This document shows, in pieces, positions 18,390 through 28,060 of a stretch of DNA of 64,000 nucleotides. Numbering within the stretch: position 1 is the first letter of the stretch; every line of letters starts with the position of its first letter. The notes beneath the pieces are model-generated. The model did no database searches and was not told the origin of the DNA. It saw only the letters and a program-made list of their open reading frames with translations. The DNA lies in assembly GCF_026626665.1 (NCBI RefSeq), contig NZ_JAPNKE010000002.1, forward strand, positions 104,501-168,500, in the 5' to 3' direction. This stretch comes from Nannocystis pusilla (GTDB lineage: Bacteria > Myxococcota_A > Polyangia > Nannocystales > Nannocystaceae). Both the position numbers and the translations under genes were made by a program.

Positions 18390-19715
18390 TCACGGGCTCC
18401 CTTGCGCGGCCTGCGGGTCGGGCGGCGTGCCGAGGGCGGGCGGGAAGCCGTTGATCTGGCGCCACACCTCGAAGCCGAGGCGGACCCGCTCGAGCAGGAC
18501 CCAGCCGTTGGCGCGCACGCCCTGGCGCAGCCAGCGGCTCTCGGGCCACGGCAGGTCGTCGGGGTCGGGCAGGACCACGACGCGGTAGCGGCCGTCGTCG
18601 CTGGCCATGGCGTCGACGAACACGACCTCGCCGCCGAAGGTGCCGACCGCGACCGACGGCCAGCCGACGAACTGCACCGCCGGCCAGCCCTCGAACTGCA
18701 GGCGGACCTTGCGGCCGGCCGAGATCAGCGGCCCGTCGCGGCCCGACGCCCACAGCTCCACGGCGGTGGCGCCCATGTCGGGGACGAAGGTCGCGATCAC
18801 GTCGCCGGCGGCGACCATGTCGGTGCCGTGGCGGCCGACCAGCTTCAGGACCGTACCGTCGCGCGGCGCGACGATCTTCATGCGCCGCTGGCGGGCGAAG
18901 CGGACCTCGAGCTGGACGAGGTCGGCCTCGGCCGCGGCGAGGTTGCTCTCGGCGTCGGCGAGGGCGCTGCGGGCCTCCTCGATGGTCGCGCGGGCCGAGG
19001 TGGAGACGGCGTCGGCGTCGGCCTCGAGGGCCCCGATCTCGCGCTCGGCCGCCTTGAGCGTGGACTTGGCCGTGTCGAGCTCGGCCGAGCTGGTGTCGAC
19101 CTCGAGCCTGGCCAGCTCGAGCTCGCGCTCCGAGGCCAGGCCCTCCTTGAAGAGCGCCTCGGTGCGGGTGAGGTTGAGCGTGGCGGTCTCGTTGGCCGCC
19201 ACCGCCGCGTCGACGGACCGCTGGGCGGCGTCGAGGCGGTCGCGGCCCATCTTGGCCCGCAGCCCGGCCGACGACGACTGCGCCGTCTCGCTCATCTCGA
19301 GCGCGGAGATCTTGGCGCGGTTGACCTCGACCGCGCTCTGGGCCGCCAGCCGGCGCGAGTCGATCGCCAGGCGCTCGCGCTCGAGGCGGGCCAGGATCTC
19401 CGGGTCGTTGTCGCTGATGTCGGCGATCGGGTCGCCGGTCTTGACGTGCGAGCCCTCCTCGACGTGCCAGGTCTGCAGGCGGCCGTCGATCGGCGCCTCG
19501 ATCGAGGTCTGGCGGTCGAGCGGCGCGTAGGCGATGACGCGGCCGGTGGCCGGCACGCTCTGCTGCCACGGCACGAACACCAGCGCCGTGACGATCAGGA
19601 GCAGCGCCAGGCCGAGCAGCACGACCGCGACGCGGGTGCTGTGCGGCTGGCGGACCGACAGGAGGCTGGTGCGGGTCGTGTCGAACAACGGGGTCAAGTG
19701 CGTGGGTGCGCTCAT
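18390..19715 (-). CDS. HlyD-family membrane fusion protein
   Basis: 441 residues: one N-terminal membrane anchor (VAVVLLGLALLLIVTALVFV), a first lipoyl half (SIEAPIDGRLQTWHVEEGSH), a coiled-coil hairpin of about 170 residues very rich in Ala, Glu and Arg, a second lipoyl half (KIVAPRDGTVLKLVGRHGTD) and a C-terminal beta barrel. It would bridge the inner-membrane ABC proteins and the TolC duct. Its ATG overlaps the stop of the upstream ABC gene by 4 nt. Confidence 0.9.
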   Translation of the reverse strand: MSAPTHLTPLFDTTRTSLLSVRQPHSTRVAVVLLGLALLLIVTALVFVPWQQSVPATGRVIAYAPLDRQTSIEAPIDGRLQTWHVEEGSHVKTGDPIADISDNDPEILARLERERLAIDSRRLAAQSAVEVNRAKISALEMSETAQSSSAGLRAKMGRDRLDAAQRSVDAAVAANETATLNLTRTEALFKEGLASERELELARLEVDTSSAELDTAKSTLKAAEREIGALEADADAVSTSARATIEEARSALADAESNLAAAEADLVQLEVRFARQRRMKIVAPRDGTVLKLVGRHGTDMVAAGDVIATFVPDMGATAVELWASGRDGPLISAGRKVRLQFEGWPAVQFVGWPSVAVGTFGGEVVFVDAMASDDGRYRVVVLPDPDDLPWPESRWLRQGVRANGWVLLERVRLGFEVWRQINGFPPALGTPPDPQAAQGSP

Positions 19716-21787
19716 CGTTCGCTCCCTCCGATCCGGATCACTTGTTGGTGGTCGCAGCGGGCCAGCACGTCGCGGCTGTGGACGCTGTCGGTGACGAGGA
19801 GGATGGTCCAGGGGCGCCTGCGGTCGAACAACCAGTCGAGCAGGGCCGCGCGCTTGGCGGCGGTGAGCCCGAGGCGATCGAGGCCGAGGTCGAGCAATAA
19901 GAGCCGCGGGCCGGCGATCAGCGCCCGTACGAGCACGATCCGGCGGATCTCGCTCTCGCTCAGCGGGCCGGCGTCGCCGTCGGGGATGAGCTCCTGCTGC
20001 AGGGCGTTGGGCAGCCGCTGCAGCGCGGGGTGCAGGTCGACCAGGTCGAGCAGGGCGTCGAGCTCGGAGGGGTGGCCGGTCCAGCCGACGCCGACGAGGT
20101 TCTCCAGCGCGGTGGTGCAGACGACCTCGCCGCCGCGGACCAGGGCGACCTGGTCGCGCATGCTCTCGATCTCGAGCAGGTGGACGTCGTGGCCGTCGAG
20201 GCGGGCCGACAGGTTCGGCAGCCAGGTGCGGCCGCAGAACCCGTACAACAGGTCGAGCACCTTGCTGTGGCTGTCGCTGGCGCCGACCAGGGCCGCGCGC
20301 TGGCCGGGGGCCACCGCCATGACGACGGCGCCGGCGTCGTCGACGAGCTCGACGGCCAGCGGCGCCGGCAGCCGCGGCAGGACCTCGCCGCCGCTCGGCT
20401 CGAGCTCGGCGTCGAGGGCCTGGCTCATCGACCACACGGCGGCGATGCCCTCGTAGATCGGGTCGAGCTGGCGGCCGAGGCGCCCGACGCCGGAGCCGAT
20501 CTGCGACACCAGCACCGAGGCCGCCACGAGCTGGCCGAGCTCGAGCTCCTGGCTCATCACCAGCGAGCCGCCGATCGCCAGCACCGCGACGGTCGCCACC
20601 ACCTCGAGGCCGGCGCCGGCGATGACGTGGCGGAGGAGCGGGCGGAAGTAGCGGCCGCGGGCGTGCAGCCAATCGCGCAGCAGGAACTCGCCGCGGCCGT
20701 CGGCCAGGGCGCGGCCGCGGGGGCCGGCGAAGGTGAGGCGGCCGCCGGCCACGTCGTCCATCCACGCGAACACCGCCCAGCGCGCCGACGCCTCGCGCTT
20801 GGCCCCGGCGGTCGCGCCGAAGCCGGCGAGCAGGACGCCGCCGATGCCCAGGATCAGCACCGCGTCGAAGGCGAGCAGGACCGGGTGGTAGAACCCGAGC
20901 AGGACCAGACTCACCAGCATCACGAGCACCAGCGAGGAGCCGTTGAGCAGCAGCGCCGCGACGTCCTTCTGGAGAATGGCGACGTCGAGGAAGCGGTTGG
21001 TCAGGTCGCGGTTCGAGGTCGATTGCCGCGACTTGCGCGAGGTGTGGGAGATCCGGCGGAGCCAGTCGGTCGCGCCGCGGACCCACCAGCGGCGGTGGAT
21101 CCGCTCGACGGCCACGAGCTGCAGCACCCGCAGGAACGCGACCGCGCCGAGCGCGATCGCCAGCATCACCGCGAGGATGACGATCTGCTCGAGCATGGCG
21201 GTGGCCGAGATGGTGTTGACCAGCGCCCCGGTGGCCAGGGGGACCGCCAGCGAGGCCACGGCCATGGCGACGCCGTAGACGAGCACGATGGCGATGCCGC
21301 GCCGCTCGAGCCCCAGGGTCCGCAGCAGTCGCCGCAGGTCGGTGGGCGCGCGCGACAGGGCGGCGTACATCAGCTGCGGCTCGATCGCCAGCCACGCCAT
21401 CGGCCAGGTCGCGCCGTGGTCCGCCAGCCAGCGGGTCAGCGCCGGCCCGCGCAGCCGCAAAGCCTCCTCGCCGAGCGCGTCGACGACGCGCAGCACGAGG
21501 GCGCCGGAGCGCTCGCCGACCAGCAGCAGCCAGCGCTCGCCGACCCGGGTCACCGCCGGCGCCTCGAGCGAGCGCAGGCGCGAGAGCTCCTGCGGGCCCG
21601 ACATGGCGAAGCGAGACGCCTTGAGGCCGGCGCGGCGCATGGCCTTGGCGACCGGCCCGACCCAGTCCTCGCCGGTCCAGCGGACGCTGCGCGCGGCCTC
21701 GCGGGCGACCTGCAGGGGCAGGTCGTGGCCGGCGCTCTTCGCGAGGATCTCGAGCACGCGGGCGGAGACTCGCGTTGGATCAGTCAT
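19712..21787 (-). CDS. ABC half-transporter with C39-like domain and degenerate ATPase (paralogue 1)
   Basis: 691 residues, same architecture as the gene at 14641: C39-like N-terminal region (for example VTRVGERWLLLVGERSGALV), six membrane helices and an ABC ATPase-like domain. Walker A reads VGASDSHSKV, shifted so that the canonical Lys position is Ser; the signature reads LSESE, Walker B LDLGLD and the H-loop VTDSVH. Most of the altered residues are identical in the two paralogues, so the loss of the consensus predates their divergence and the altered form is maintained. First gene of the export operon. Its likely partner is the second ABC protein, giving a heterodimer, but neither half can supply the usual catalytic residues. 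Confidence 0.82.
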   Translation of the reverse strand: MTDPTRVSARVLEILAKSAGHDLPLQVAREAARSVRWTGEDWVGPVAKAMRRAGLKASRFAMSGPQELSRLRSLEAPAVTRVGERWLLLVGERSGALVLRVVDALGEEALRLRGPALTRWLADHGATWPMAWLAIEPQLMYAALSRAPTDLRRLLRTLGLERRGIAIVLVYGVAMAVASLAVPLATGALVNTISATAMLEQIVILAVMLAIALGAVAFLRVLQLVAVERIHRRWWVRGATDWLRRISHTSRKSRQSTSNRDLTNRFLDVAILQKDVAALLLNGSSLVLVMLVSLVLLGFYHPVLLAFDAVLILGIGGVLLAGFGATAGAKREASARWAVFAWMDDVAGGRLTFAGPRGRALADGRGEFLLRDWLHARGRYFRPLLRHVIAGAGLEVVATVAVLAIGGSLVMSQELELGQLVAASVLVSQIGSGVGRLGRQLDPIYEGIAAVWSMSQALDAELEPSGGEVLPRLPAPLAVELVDDAGAVVMAVAPGQRAALVGASDSHSKVLDLLYGFCGRTWLPNLSARLDGHDVHLLEIESMRDQVALVRGGEVVCTTALENLVGVGWTGHPSELDALLDLVDLHPALQRLPNALQQELIPDGDAGPLSESEIRRIVLVRALIAGPRLLLLDLGLDRLGLTAAKRAALLDWLFDRRRPWTILLVTDSVHSRDVLARCDHQQVIRIGGSER

Positions 21788-22040
21788 CGAAACCTGGATT
21801 CAAGGCACACCCGATCAAGCCGTGAGCCCCGCGAATGGGCACAGGCGCGCACGGTGGAGGTGGATTGTTCGCAAGACCGGCGAGAGCCCAAAGCGCGGCC
21901 TGACACCGCCGCCGGCGTAGCCGGCCGCGAGTCATTCGGAGTGGCAGCAATGTCCTGAGGGCTTCACACGGCTCCCCGAATCTGCGTCACGGGGTGAGCA
22001 GAGCGTGGGGAGGTGCAGGCGACCGGGGTCGCCGGAGCGA

Positions 22041-22388
22041 TCAGGCCACCGGCGGAGGACCGCGGGCGCGCGAGACGCAGGCCTGACACGAATGGTGCGG
22101 GCGGCTCTGCGTCGGCAGCGGCCACGACGCGAACCACTGCTCCTGCCGCTCGAGCATGTCGAGAGGCGGGGGTGCGGGGTCGCTCTGGTCGCGCCGCGGG
22201 GAATGATCGGGCGGTTCCTGCTGGCGCGAAACGATGGGCCCTTCGTGCCCACCGGCGGTCACGCGGTCCTCGTCCTGGCCGCGCTGGATCGCCCATAGGT
22301 CTCGCGGCGCGGAGAACAGGAGGGCGGTGAACACTGCGATGAGCAGTGCCAGCACCGACTTCCTCCCTGCTTCCGCGGCTTGACTCAT
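22041..22388 (-). CDS. Possible small membrane-anchored protein upstream of the export operon
   Basis: 115 residues. A short charged start (MSQAAEAGRK), one hydrophobic helix (SVLALLIAVFTALLFSAP), then a hydrophilic tail with DMLERQEQWFASWPLP and a terminal HHSCQACVSRA segment. It is on the same strand as the secretion operon 250 bp downstream. No good ribosome site precedes the ATG, so the call is uncertain. If real, it could be a signal-anchored cargo or accessory; nothing in the sequence proves it. Confidence 0.4.
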   Translation of the reverse strand: MSQAAEAGRKSVLALLIAVFTALLFSAPRDLWAIQRGQDEDRVTAGGHEGPIVSRQQEPPDHSPRRDQSDPAPPPLDMLERQEQWFASWPLPTQSRPHHSCQACVSRARGPPPVA

Positions 22389-22993
22389 GAAAAACTGCGT
22401 AAGGCTATCACAGTCGAAAGGTTCACCAGCAAGAGAGTGGAGTCACGATTCGATGTGAGGTCCGACCGCCGGGCATTCCCTCAGCCCTGTCGCAGAGCAT
22501 CCTGCGACCCAGAGCTGTTCCGCGATCGTGGGCGTCACGCCTCAGTAGTGTATCACGAACTCGCAGAGGTTTTCACCATATTGACGGGGCTCGCACGTGG
22601 CCTCAGGACCCCGATGCTGTGCCCGCTTTCGATCGATGACGGCCCGGTGGAATCGATGGCGAGGCCGCCGCGGAATCGTTCGTGGGCTCGCGACCCGAAC
22701 ATTCCGTGAGTCATGAGGACGACGTCGCCGATGCAAAAGCGAGCGCCGGACGGACGTCCGTGTGGCAGATGGAGGTCGCGGCAGCCCCATCGTGCCACTC
22801 GCGTCGCGTGCTCGTCGCGCGCGGCCCGGGCCGGGGCGATCTCGGCGCGCCCGGAACACCCGCCCGGCTGCGCGCGCCGCGGCGCAGGCGACTTTCGCCG
22901 AACCCTGGCCGAGGACGGCGGACGCGGCGCGCGGCGGTGCGGGGCCTCTCGCTCGCGCGGCCTGCTGCGGGCCCGGCGAGCGAGCCCAGCGGC
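22389..22993. other. Region without a recognisable gene
   Basis: About 600 bp, visibly less GC-rich at 22380-22680 than its surroundings. A minus-strand frame at 22553-22798 (81 codons, ARFCIGDVVLMTHGMFGS inside) reads plausibly but has no family match and no ribosome site. I see no repeats or RNA gene. Confidence 0.4.
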
Positions 22994-23533
22994 TCACACG
23001 AGGAGCAGCCGGATGCCGCCGACGCAGCGCTCGAACGGATAGATGTCGTCGGTCTGCGGCTCGATGAACCACACCGCCTCGTCGCTGGTGATGGCCCAGT
23101 TGATCGCGTGCGCCTCGGTCGCCATCCAGTCGAAGCGGCCCCACGCGAGGCCGACGCACAGGCCGTAGCGCAGCTCGCCGGTGTCGTAGGCGTGGGCCGT
23201 CATCTCGCCCTTGATCGCGTAGGCGAAGTCGTCGCAGTCGTAGCGCTCGAGCATGTGCGCCTTGCGGTCGGCCTGGCTCTCGCGGAGGATGAGCGCCAGC
23301 TCGCGGCGCGACGGCAAATAATAGCTGTCGGCGCCGAAGCGCAGCAGCGCGGCCTCGGTCAGCCGCCCGGCCAGGGTGGTGCGAATCAGACGGTCGAGCC
23401 ACTGCGAGGTGGCAATACGACCCGGGGAGCCCGGACGGACGGCGAGCGCGGCTTCGTCTACAGATATCGCCGGTATCGCCGCGATCCGGGTCCCCGAGAG
23501 TCGACCGCGCGCGGATATATAGGGTGAGCTCAT
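22994..23533 (-). CDS. MOA-like papain-fold protein (putative cysteine peptidase)
   Basis: 179 residues from the ATG at 23533. The pattern Tyr-Asp-Cys-Asp-Asp-Phe-Ala (ERYDCDDFAYAIKGEM), a later His (TEAHAINWAI) and FIEPQTDDIYPF is the core of the family that includes the cysteine-peptidase domain of Marasmius oreades agglutinin and bacterial stand-alone relatives. In that family Cys and His form the catalytic dyad. No signal peptide and no lectin domain are present, so it is a short intracellular form. It stands alone, 80 bp downstream of the FHA gene on the same strand. Confidence 0.7.
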   Translation of the reverse strand: MSSPYISARGRLSGTRIAAIPAISVDEAALAVRPGSPGRIATSQWLDRLIRTTLAGRLTEAALLRFGADSYYLPSRRELALILRESQADRKAHMLERYDCDDFAYAIKGEMTAHAYDTGELRYGLCVGLAWGRFDWMATEAHAINWAITSDEAVWFIEPQTDDIYPFERCVGGIRLLLV

Positions 23534-23614
23534 CGACCGCCCCTGATTCGCGGGGCCAAGCTCGCATGGGCCCAGCGGCCTGTACATTACCCGGAAGTTA
23601 CGGCGGCCCGGGCG

Positions 23615-24556
23615 TCACACCCGGACGATCTCGATCCTGCAGGCGCCGAGCCGCAGCTGACGCGTGCCCTTGCGCCGCTCGACCAACTTCGCCGCGTCGG
23701 CGACGCCCGCCTGGCCGAGCTGCGAGCGGCTGCGATGGATGCTGATGTTGAGGTGCCCCGGCTCGATCTTCAGCATCGCCAGCAGCCGGTCCTGCTGCAC
23801 CCAGCCCTGCTCCGCCTCGGGCACGCCGCGCTGCTGATCGGCCACGCGCGCGCGGGCGAGGAGCAGCAGCGGGTAGTGGTGCGCGCGGGCCTGGAGGTCG
23901 AGGCGCCGCTCGCCGACGAACGCGACCAGCTCGACGTACTCCTCGTTCGAGCTGTGCGAGAACCGCAGCAGCAGGTCGGCGACGGTGACGTCCGAGGGGT
24001 GCTCCTCCCACGTGCCCGGGCCGCCGGTCGGGAGGTGCACGCGCCACATCTCGCCGCGGACCAGGACGACGGCGCGGTCGCCCACCTCGGACAGCTCGCC
24101 GTGGCGCTCGCCGATCCAGCGGTCGGGCCCGTCGGGGTACAGCAGCAGCTCGGGCGGGTCGTCGTCGGGCAGCGCCAGGAGGCCGGCCGCGGCGACGCGG
24201 ATCCGTCCGCTGTCGAGGTGGACCGCCATCGGCCGCGGCGGGGCGTCGTCGACGAACTCGAAGGCGCCCGACTGGCGGCCGAAGCGGATCTGGTGGCCGC
24301 GCCGCAACGGCACTCGCTCGCCGAAGGCCAGCCGGTGCTCGCCGACGGCGGTGCCGTTGCGGCTGCCCAGGTCCTGCAGCTCCCACACCGCGCCGGTCCA
24401 CTGCACGACCGCGTGCTGGCTCGAGACGTCGCGGGCCGCGAGGATCAGGTCGCAGGCGCGCGAGCGGCCGACCAGGCAGCGGGCGGGGAGCAGCTCTTCC
24501 CGCCCCGTATCGAGCCCCAGGAGCGCTCCCACGGCCGGCGATCCTATCGCAGTCAC
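23615..24556 (-). CDS. FHA-domain protein with C-terminal winged-helix region
   Basis: 313 residues. The FHA domain occupies about 20-110 with the phosphothreonine-binding signatures VGRSRACDLILAARDVSSQH and LGSRNGTAVGEHRL. The C-terminal 90 residues (QDRLLAMLKIEPGHLNISIH, then RSRSQLGQAGVADAAKLVER) look like a DNA-binding winged helix of the type found C-terminal to FHA in myxobacterial regulators. The GTG start overlaps the stop of the kinase-AAA gene (GTGA). A phosphothreonine reader coupled to a Ser/Thr kinase gene suggests that the kinase phosphorylates this regulator or a common partner. Confidence 0.85.
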   Translation of the reverse strand: MTAIGSPAVGALLGLDTGREELLPARCLVGRSRACDLILAARDVSSQHAVVQWTGAVWELQDLGSRNGTAVGEHRLAFGERVPLRRGHQIRFGRQSGAFEFVDDAPPRPMAVHLDSGRIRVAAAGLLALPDDDPPELLLYPDGPDRWIGERHGELSEVGDRAVVLVRGEMWRVHLPTGGPGTWEEHPSDVTVADLLLRFSHSSNEEYVELVAFVGERRLDLQARAHHYPLLLLARARVADQQRGVPEAEQGWVQQDRLLAMLKIEPGHLNISIHRSRSQLGQAGVADAAKLVERRKGTRQLRLGACRIEIVRV

Positions 24557-27500
24557 GGCAGGAACACCCGTTGCCAGCGTTCGGGGTCGGAAACACCCAG
24601 CTCACGGAGGGCCCGCTCGGCCCGCGCGCGTCGCTCGACGTCGGCGCCGGCCCTTCGCTGCTCGATCGACCACGCGGCCAGCGTCATGCCCGCGGCCTGA
24701 AAGCCGTCCGCGGCGGCCGCGAGCTCGGCGTCGGCGCGGGCCCGCGTCGGCGCGGCGCGGGCCCGGATCCAGCGCGCGTGCAGGGCCGCGTCATGGCGCG
24801 ACTCGCAGCCGAGGCGGCACGCGACCCGCATCGCGCCGCGGCGATCGCCGCGCGCGAGGGCGCAGCGGGCCCGCAGCAGCAGCGCGTCGATCCGCGAGAT
24901 CGGGTTGCGCAAGAGGCCCGCGCCGACGATGCTGGACCAGCGCTCGCGCAGCCGCGCGTCGGCGCGGTGGACCTCGCCGTCGTAGAGGTCGCAGCAGACC
25001 TCGACGCGCAGGGCGTAGAAGTGCTGCAGGGTGTAGCTCCGCTGGGTCCACCGGCGCACGCTGTCGCGCGCGTAGTGGCGGGCCGCCGCGAGGTCGCCGG
25101 CGGCCACGCGGGCCTGGGCGAAGAACTGGCTGAACACGACCAGGCCGTAGAGGTCGCCGCGGGCCTCCGCGTCGCGCAGGTGCTCGCCGGCGCGGCGCTC
25201 GACGTCGACGAAGCGGCCGAGCTGGTCGAGCGCGGTGAGCTCGAAGCAGGCCCCCAGCACGCGCTCCCACGGCATGCCGGCGCGCGGGGCCGACAGCGCG
25301 TCGAGGCCCTTGGCGGTGCGGGCGACGCACTCGCGCCAGTCGCCGGTGATCATCGCGTCGGCGGCCGAGCACACGTAGGTGAGGCCGAGCAGCTGCGGGT
25401 CGTCGCGGGCCTCGGCGATCTCGCGGGCCCGCTGGACGAAGCGCGCGCCGACCTCGGCGCGGCCGATCAGGCGGTGGAAGGCGCCCAGCACCGCGAGCCC
25501 GCGGCCGACCCGGCCCGGCTCGCCGGCCTGCAGCGCGGCCAGCACGGCCCGCACCGCGAACAGCATGCCGTCGGCCGGCATGGTGTTGGTGAGGCCCATG
25601 CCGACCGACCAGCACAGGTCGACGCGCCGCAGCTGCGCCGCGGTCGGCGCGACCTCGCCGCGGACCTCGATGCCGCGCAGGCGCAGCCGGGCGTAGGTCC
25701 ACAAGAGCGCGAGCACGGCCAGGAGCGGCGAGCGCGGCCACCACACGCCCTCGGCGCGCAGCATCGGCCGCAGGAGGTCGAGCCCGCGGTCGATGTAGCC
25801 GGCGGCCATCCACGCGTCGGCGGCCTGGCGCAGGACCTCGGCGCGGCTGTCCTCGGGGACATGTTCGGCGCTGGCCAGGAACGCCTCGGCCCCGGCGGCG
25901 CAGCGGCCCGCGCGGACCAGCACGCGGCCCTGGCGGCGGCGCAGCGCGGCCGACCGCGAGGGGTCGAGCCCGGCGATCCAGGCGGCCGCGTCGTCGAGCA
26001 GGGCGCCGGCGCGCTCGAAGGCCAGCGCCTGCTCGGCCTCGGCCGCGGCCTCCTCGGCGGCGCCGCAGGCCAGGCCGAGCTCGCCGGCGCCGTGCCAGTG
26101 GCGGGCCCGCAGCTCGGGGGTGCCGCAGCGCTCGCGCTCGAGCGCGTCGGCGATGGCCCCGTGCAGCTGGATCCGCAGCGCCGGCGCCAGGCCGTCGACC
26201 ACGCCCTCGCCGATGCGGTCGTGGCTCGGCTCGACGATGTCCCACCGCCGCGTGCCCTGCATGCGGATCAGCGACAGCGCCCGCAGGGCCCGAGCGCGGC
26301 CCCGGGGCTCTTCACCCGCGCGGCCTGCAGCAGCACCCCCTGCGGCAGCGGCTGGCCCGACAGCGCCACCGCGGCCAAGAGCCGCGCGGCCTCGTCGGGC
26401 AGGCCCTGCGCGCGCCGCCGGACCCACTCGGCGATCGCGAAGGCCGGCCCGGCCTGCCCGTCGCGAGCCAGCGCTTCCACCAAAAACGGGTTGCCACCTG
26501 ACTCTCGGGCCAGGTCGGAGATCCGCGCGTCGGCCCGCCCGCCGAGGTGATGCCGCAGCAGCGCCTCGCAGGCGGCGGGGGCCAGCGCGCCGACGCTGAG
26601 GGGGCGCTCGGCGATGGCCTGGCCGCGCGCGCTGGCGCGGGCGTGGAGCTCGCGCAGGCAGGCGCTGTCGGCCTCGCGGTCGCTGCGACAGGTGGCGACG
26701 ATCGTCAGGGCCAGGCCGTCGGGGCGCGGCAGCAGCAGGTCGAGCATCAGGCCGGCCGTGTCGGCGCCGGCGTGGTGCAGGTCGTCGACGAACAGCACCA
26801 CCGGGCGCCCGTCGGCCGCGGCGGCCAGCAGCGCCCGCACGGCGGCGAACGCCGCGCTGCGATCGTCGCCGTCGGCCTCGGGCAGCGGCGCGCAGCAGCG
26901 CCGACAGCACCGGGAACACCGTCGAGGCGGCGACCACGTCGTCCTCGCGCCAGCGCCCGGCGGCCCTGAGCCGGCGCATCAGGGCGTCGATCGCCGCGTC
27001 GAAGCCGCCGTAGGGCACCGACTCGCACTCGTAGCAGCGCCCGGCCAGCACCCAGGCCGCGCCGGCGCGCTCGAGCGATTCGAGGACCTCGCGCACCAGG
27101 CGGGTCTTGCCCACGCCCGAGGCCCCGCGCACGCGCACGAAGCCCGGCGCGCCGGCGACGGTCGCCGCGATCGCGGCCTTCAGCGCCCGCTCCTCGTCGT
27201 CGCGGCCGAACAGCGGCACGGGGGCGAGCGCGCCCTCGGGCGGTCCGGCGGCGCCGAGCCGGGCGACGATCGCGGCGCCGTCGGGCCTGTCCTTCGGGTC
27301 AGGTTCGAGCAGCGCCGCGCACAGGCCGTCGAGGTCGGGCGGGACGTCGGGGCGCAGGCCCGGGCCGGCGGCGGGCGCCGGGGAGCTCGCCGGTGAGCAG
27401 CTGGAACAGGATCACGCCGACGGCGAACCAGTCGCTGGCGGGCGAAGGCGCGGCCCCCTCGGCCAGCTCGGGGGCGATGTAGCCGGGCGTGCCGGCGGGG

Positions 27501-28060
27501 CTGCGGCGGGTCGGGGCCGCGCCGGCGGCGGCGCTCTGGGCCAGGCCGAAGTCGAGGATGACGACGCGCCCCCCGGGCTCGACGAGGACGTTGGCCGGCT
27601 TGAGGTCGCGGTGGACCACGCCGGCGGCGTGCAGCGCCCGCACCCCGCCGGCGAGCTGGGCCAGGACCGGGCGCAGCCGCGAGGGGTCGGCCTTCACCGC
27701 GTCGGTGAGGCGGACGCCGGCGACGTACTCCATGGCCAAGAACCAGGTGCCGTCGGCCACCACCAGCGCCTCGTGACGGACCAGGTTGTCGTGGCGGATG
27801 CCGGCCAGGGTGCGAAACTCCTGCTTGAGCCGGAACAGCCGCCACGGGTCGAGCCGGCTCAGGGTCTTGATCGCCACGCGATCGCCGAGCTCGTCGTCGA
27901 TCGCCTCGTAGACGAGGCCCATGCCGCCGGCGCCGAGGTAGCGCACCAGCCGGTACGGACCGATGCTCTCACCGGGGCCCGGCGGCGGTCCCTGGGGTCC
28001 GTCGAAGGAGCCGTCCGCGGTCGTCTCGGTGGTCTCGGACGAATCCGACGTCGGGTCCAT
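24553..28060 (-). CDS. Ser/Thr kinase-AAA ATPase-TPR signalling protein (frame broken three times)
   Basis: A single gene of about 1,165 residues once three frame changes are corrected (near 27361-27385, 26880-26895 and 26285-26310). Domains in order: an active-looking kinase (GAGGMGLVYEA, VAIKTL, HRDLKPANVLV, DFGLAQS, GTPGYIAPE); the end of the kinase, DPKDRPDGAAIVARLG; an AAA/STAND-type ATPase (LFGRDDEERAL, Walker A RGASGVGKTRLVRE, Walker B VVLFVDDLH); and a long helical repeat region resembling TPRs. This is the architecture of myxobacterial PknB-AAA regulators. Residues stay family-like on both sides of each break, so indels in the data are likelier than decay. Two CATG palindromes lie inside (25847, 27286). 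Confidence 0.82.
25847..25863. repeat. Palindromic unit inside the kinase-AAA gene
   Basis: CTG-TCC-TCGG-GGA-CATG, full TCC/GGA stem; one unit of the dispersed family. Confidence 0.6.
27286..27303. repeat. Palindromic unit inside the kinase-AAA gene
   Basis: CCTG-TCC-TTCG-GGT-CAGG in the kinase-ATPase linker; outer arms CCTG/CAGG pair perfectly. Confidence 0.55.

Noticed and set aside
16006..18588. Very long plus-strand frame over the ABC and TolC genes
   Set aside because: Antisense to two well-supported genes; low-complexity composition and no recognisable domain.
21950..21967. AATG-TCC-TGAG-GGC as another member of the palindrome family
   Set aside because: The second tetramer does not match and the stem is weak; below the threshold I used.
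22553..22798. 81-codon minus-strand frame in the 22.4-23.0 kb gap
   Set aside because: Reads smoothly but lacks a ribosome site and any family resemblance; left as unassigned.
24553..28060. Treating the kinase-AAA gene as three or four separate genes or a pseudogene
   Set aside because: Kinase end, ATPase motifs and helical region continue across each break in adjacent frames with no missing residues; a single gene with indels is simpler.
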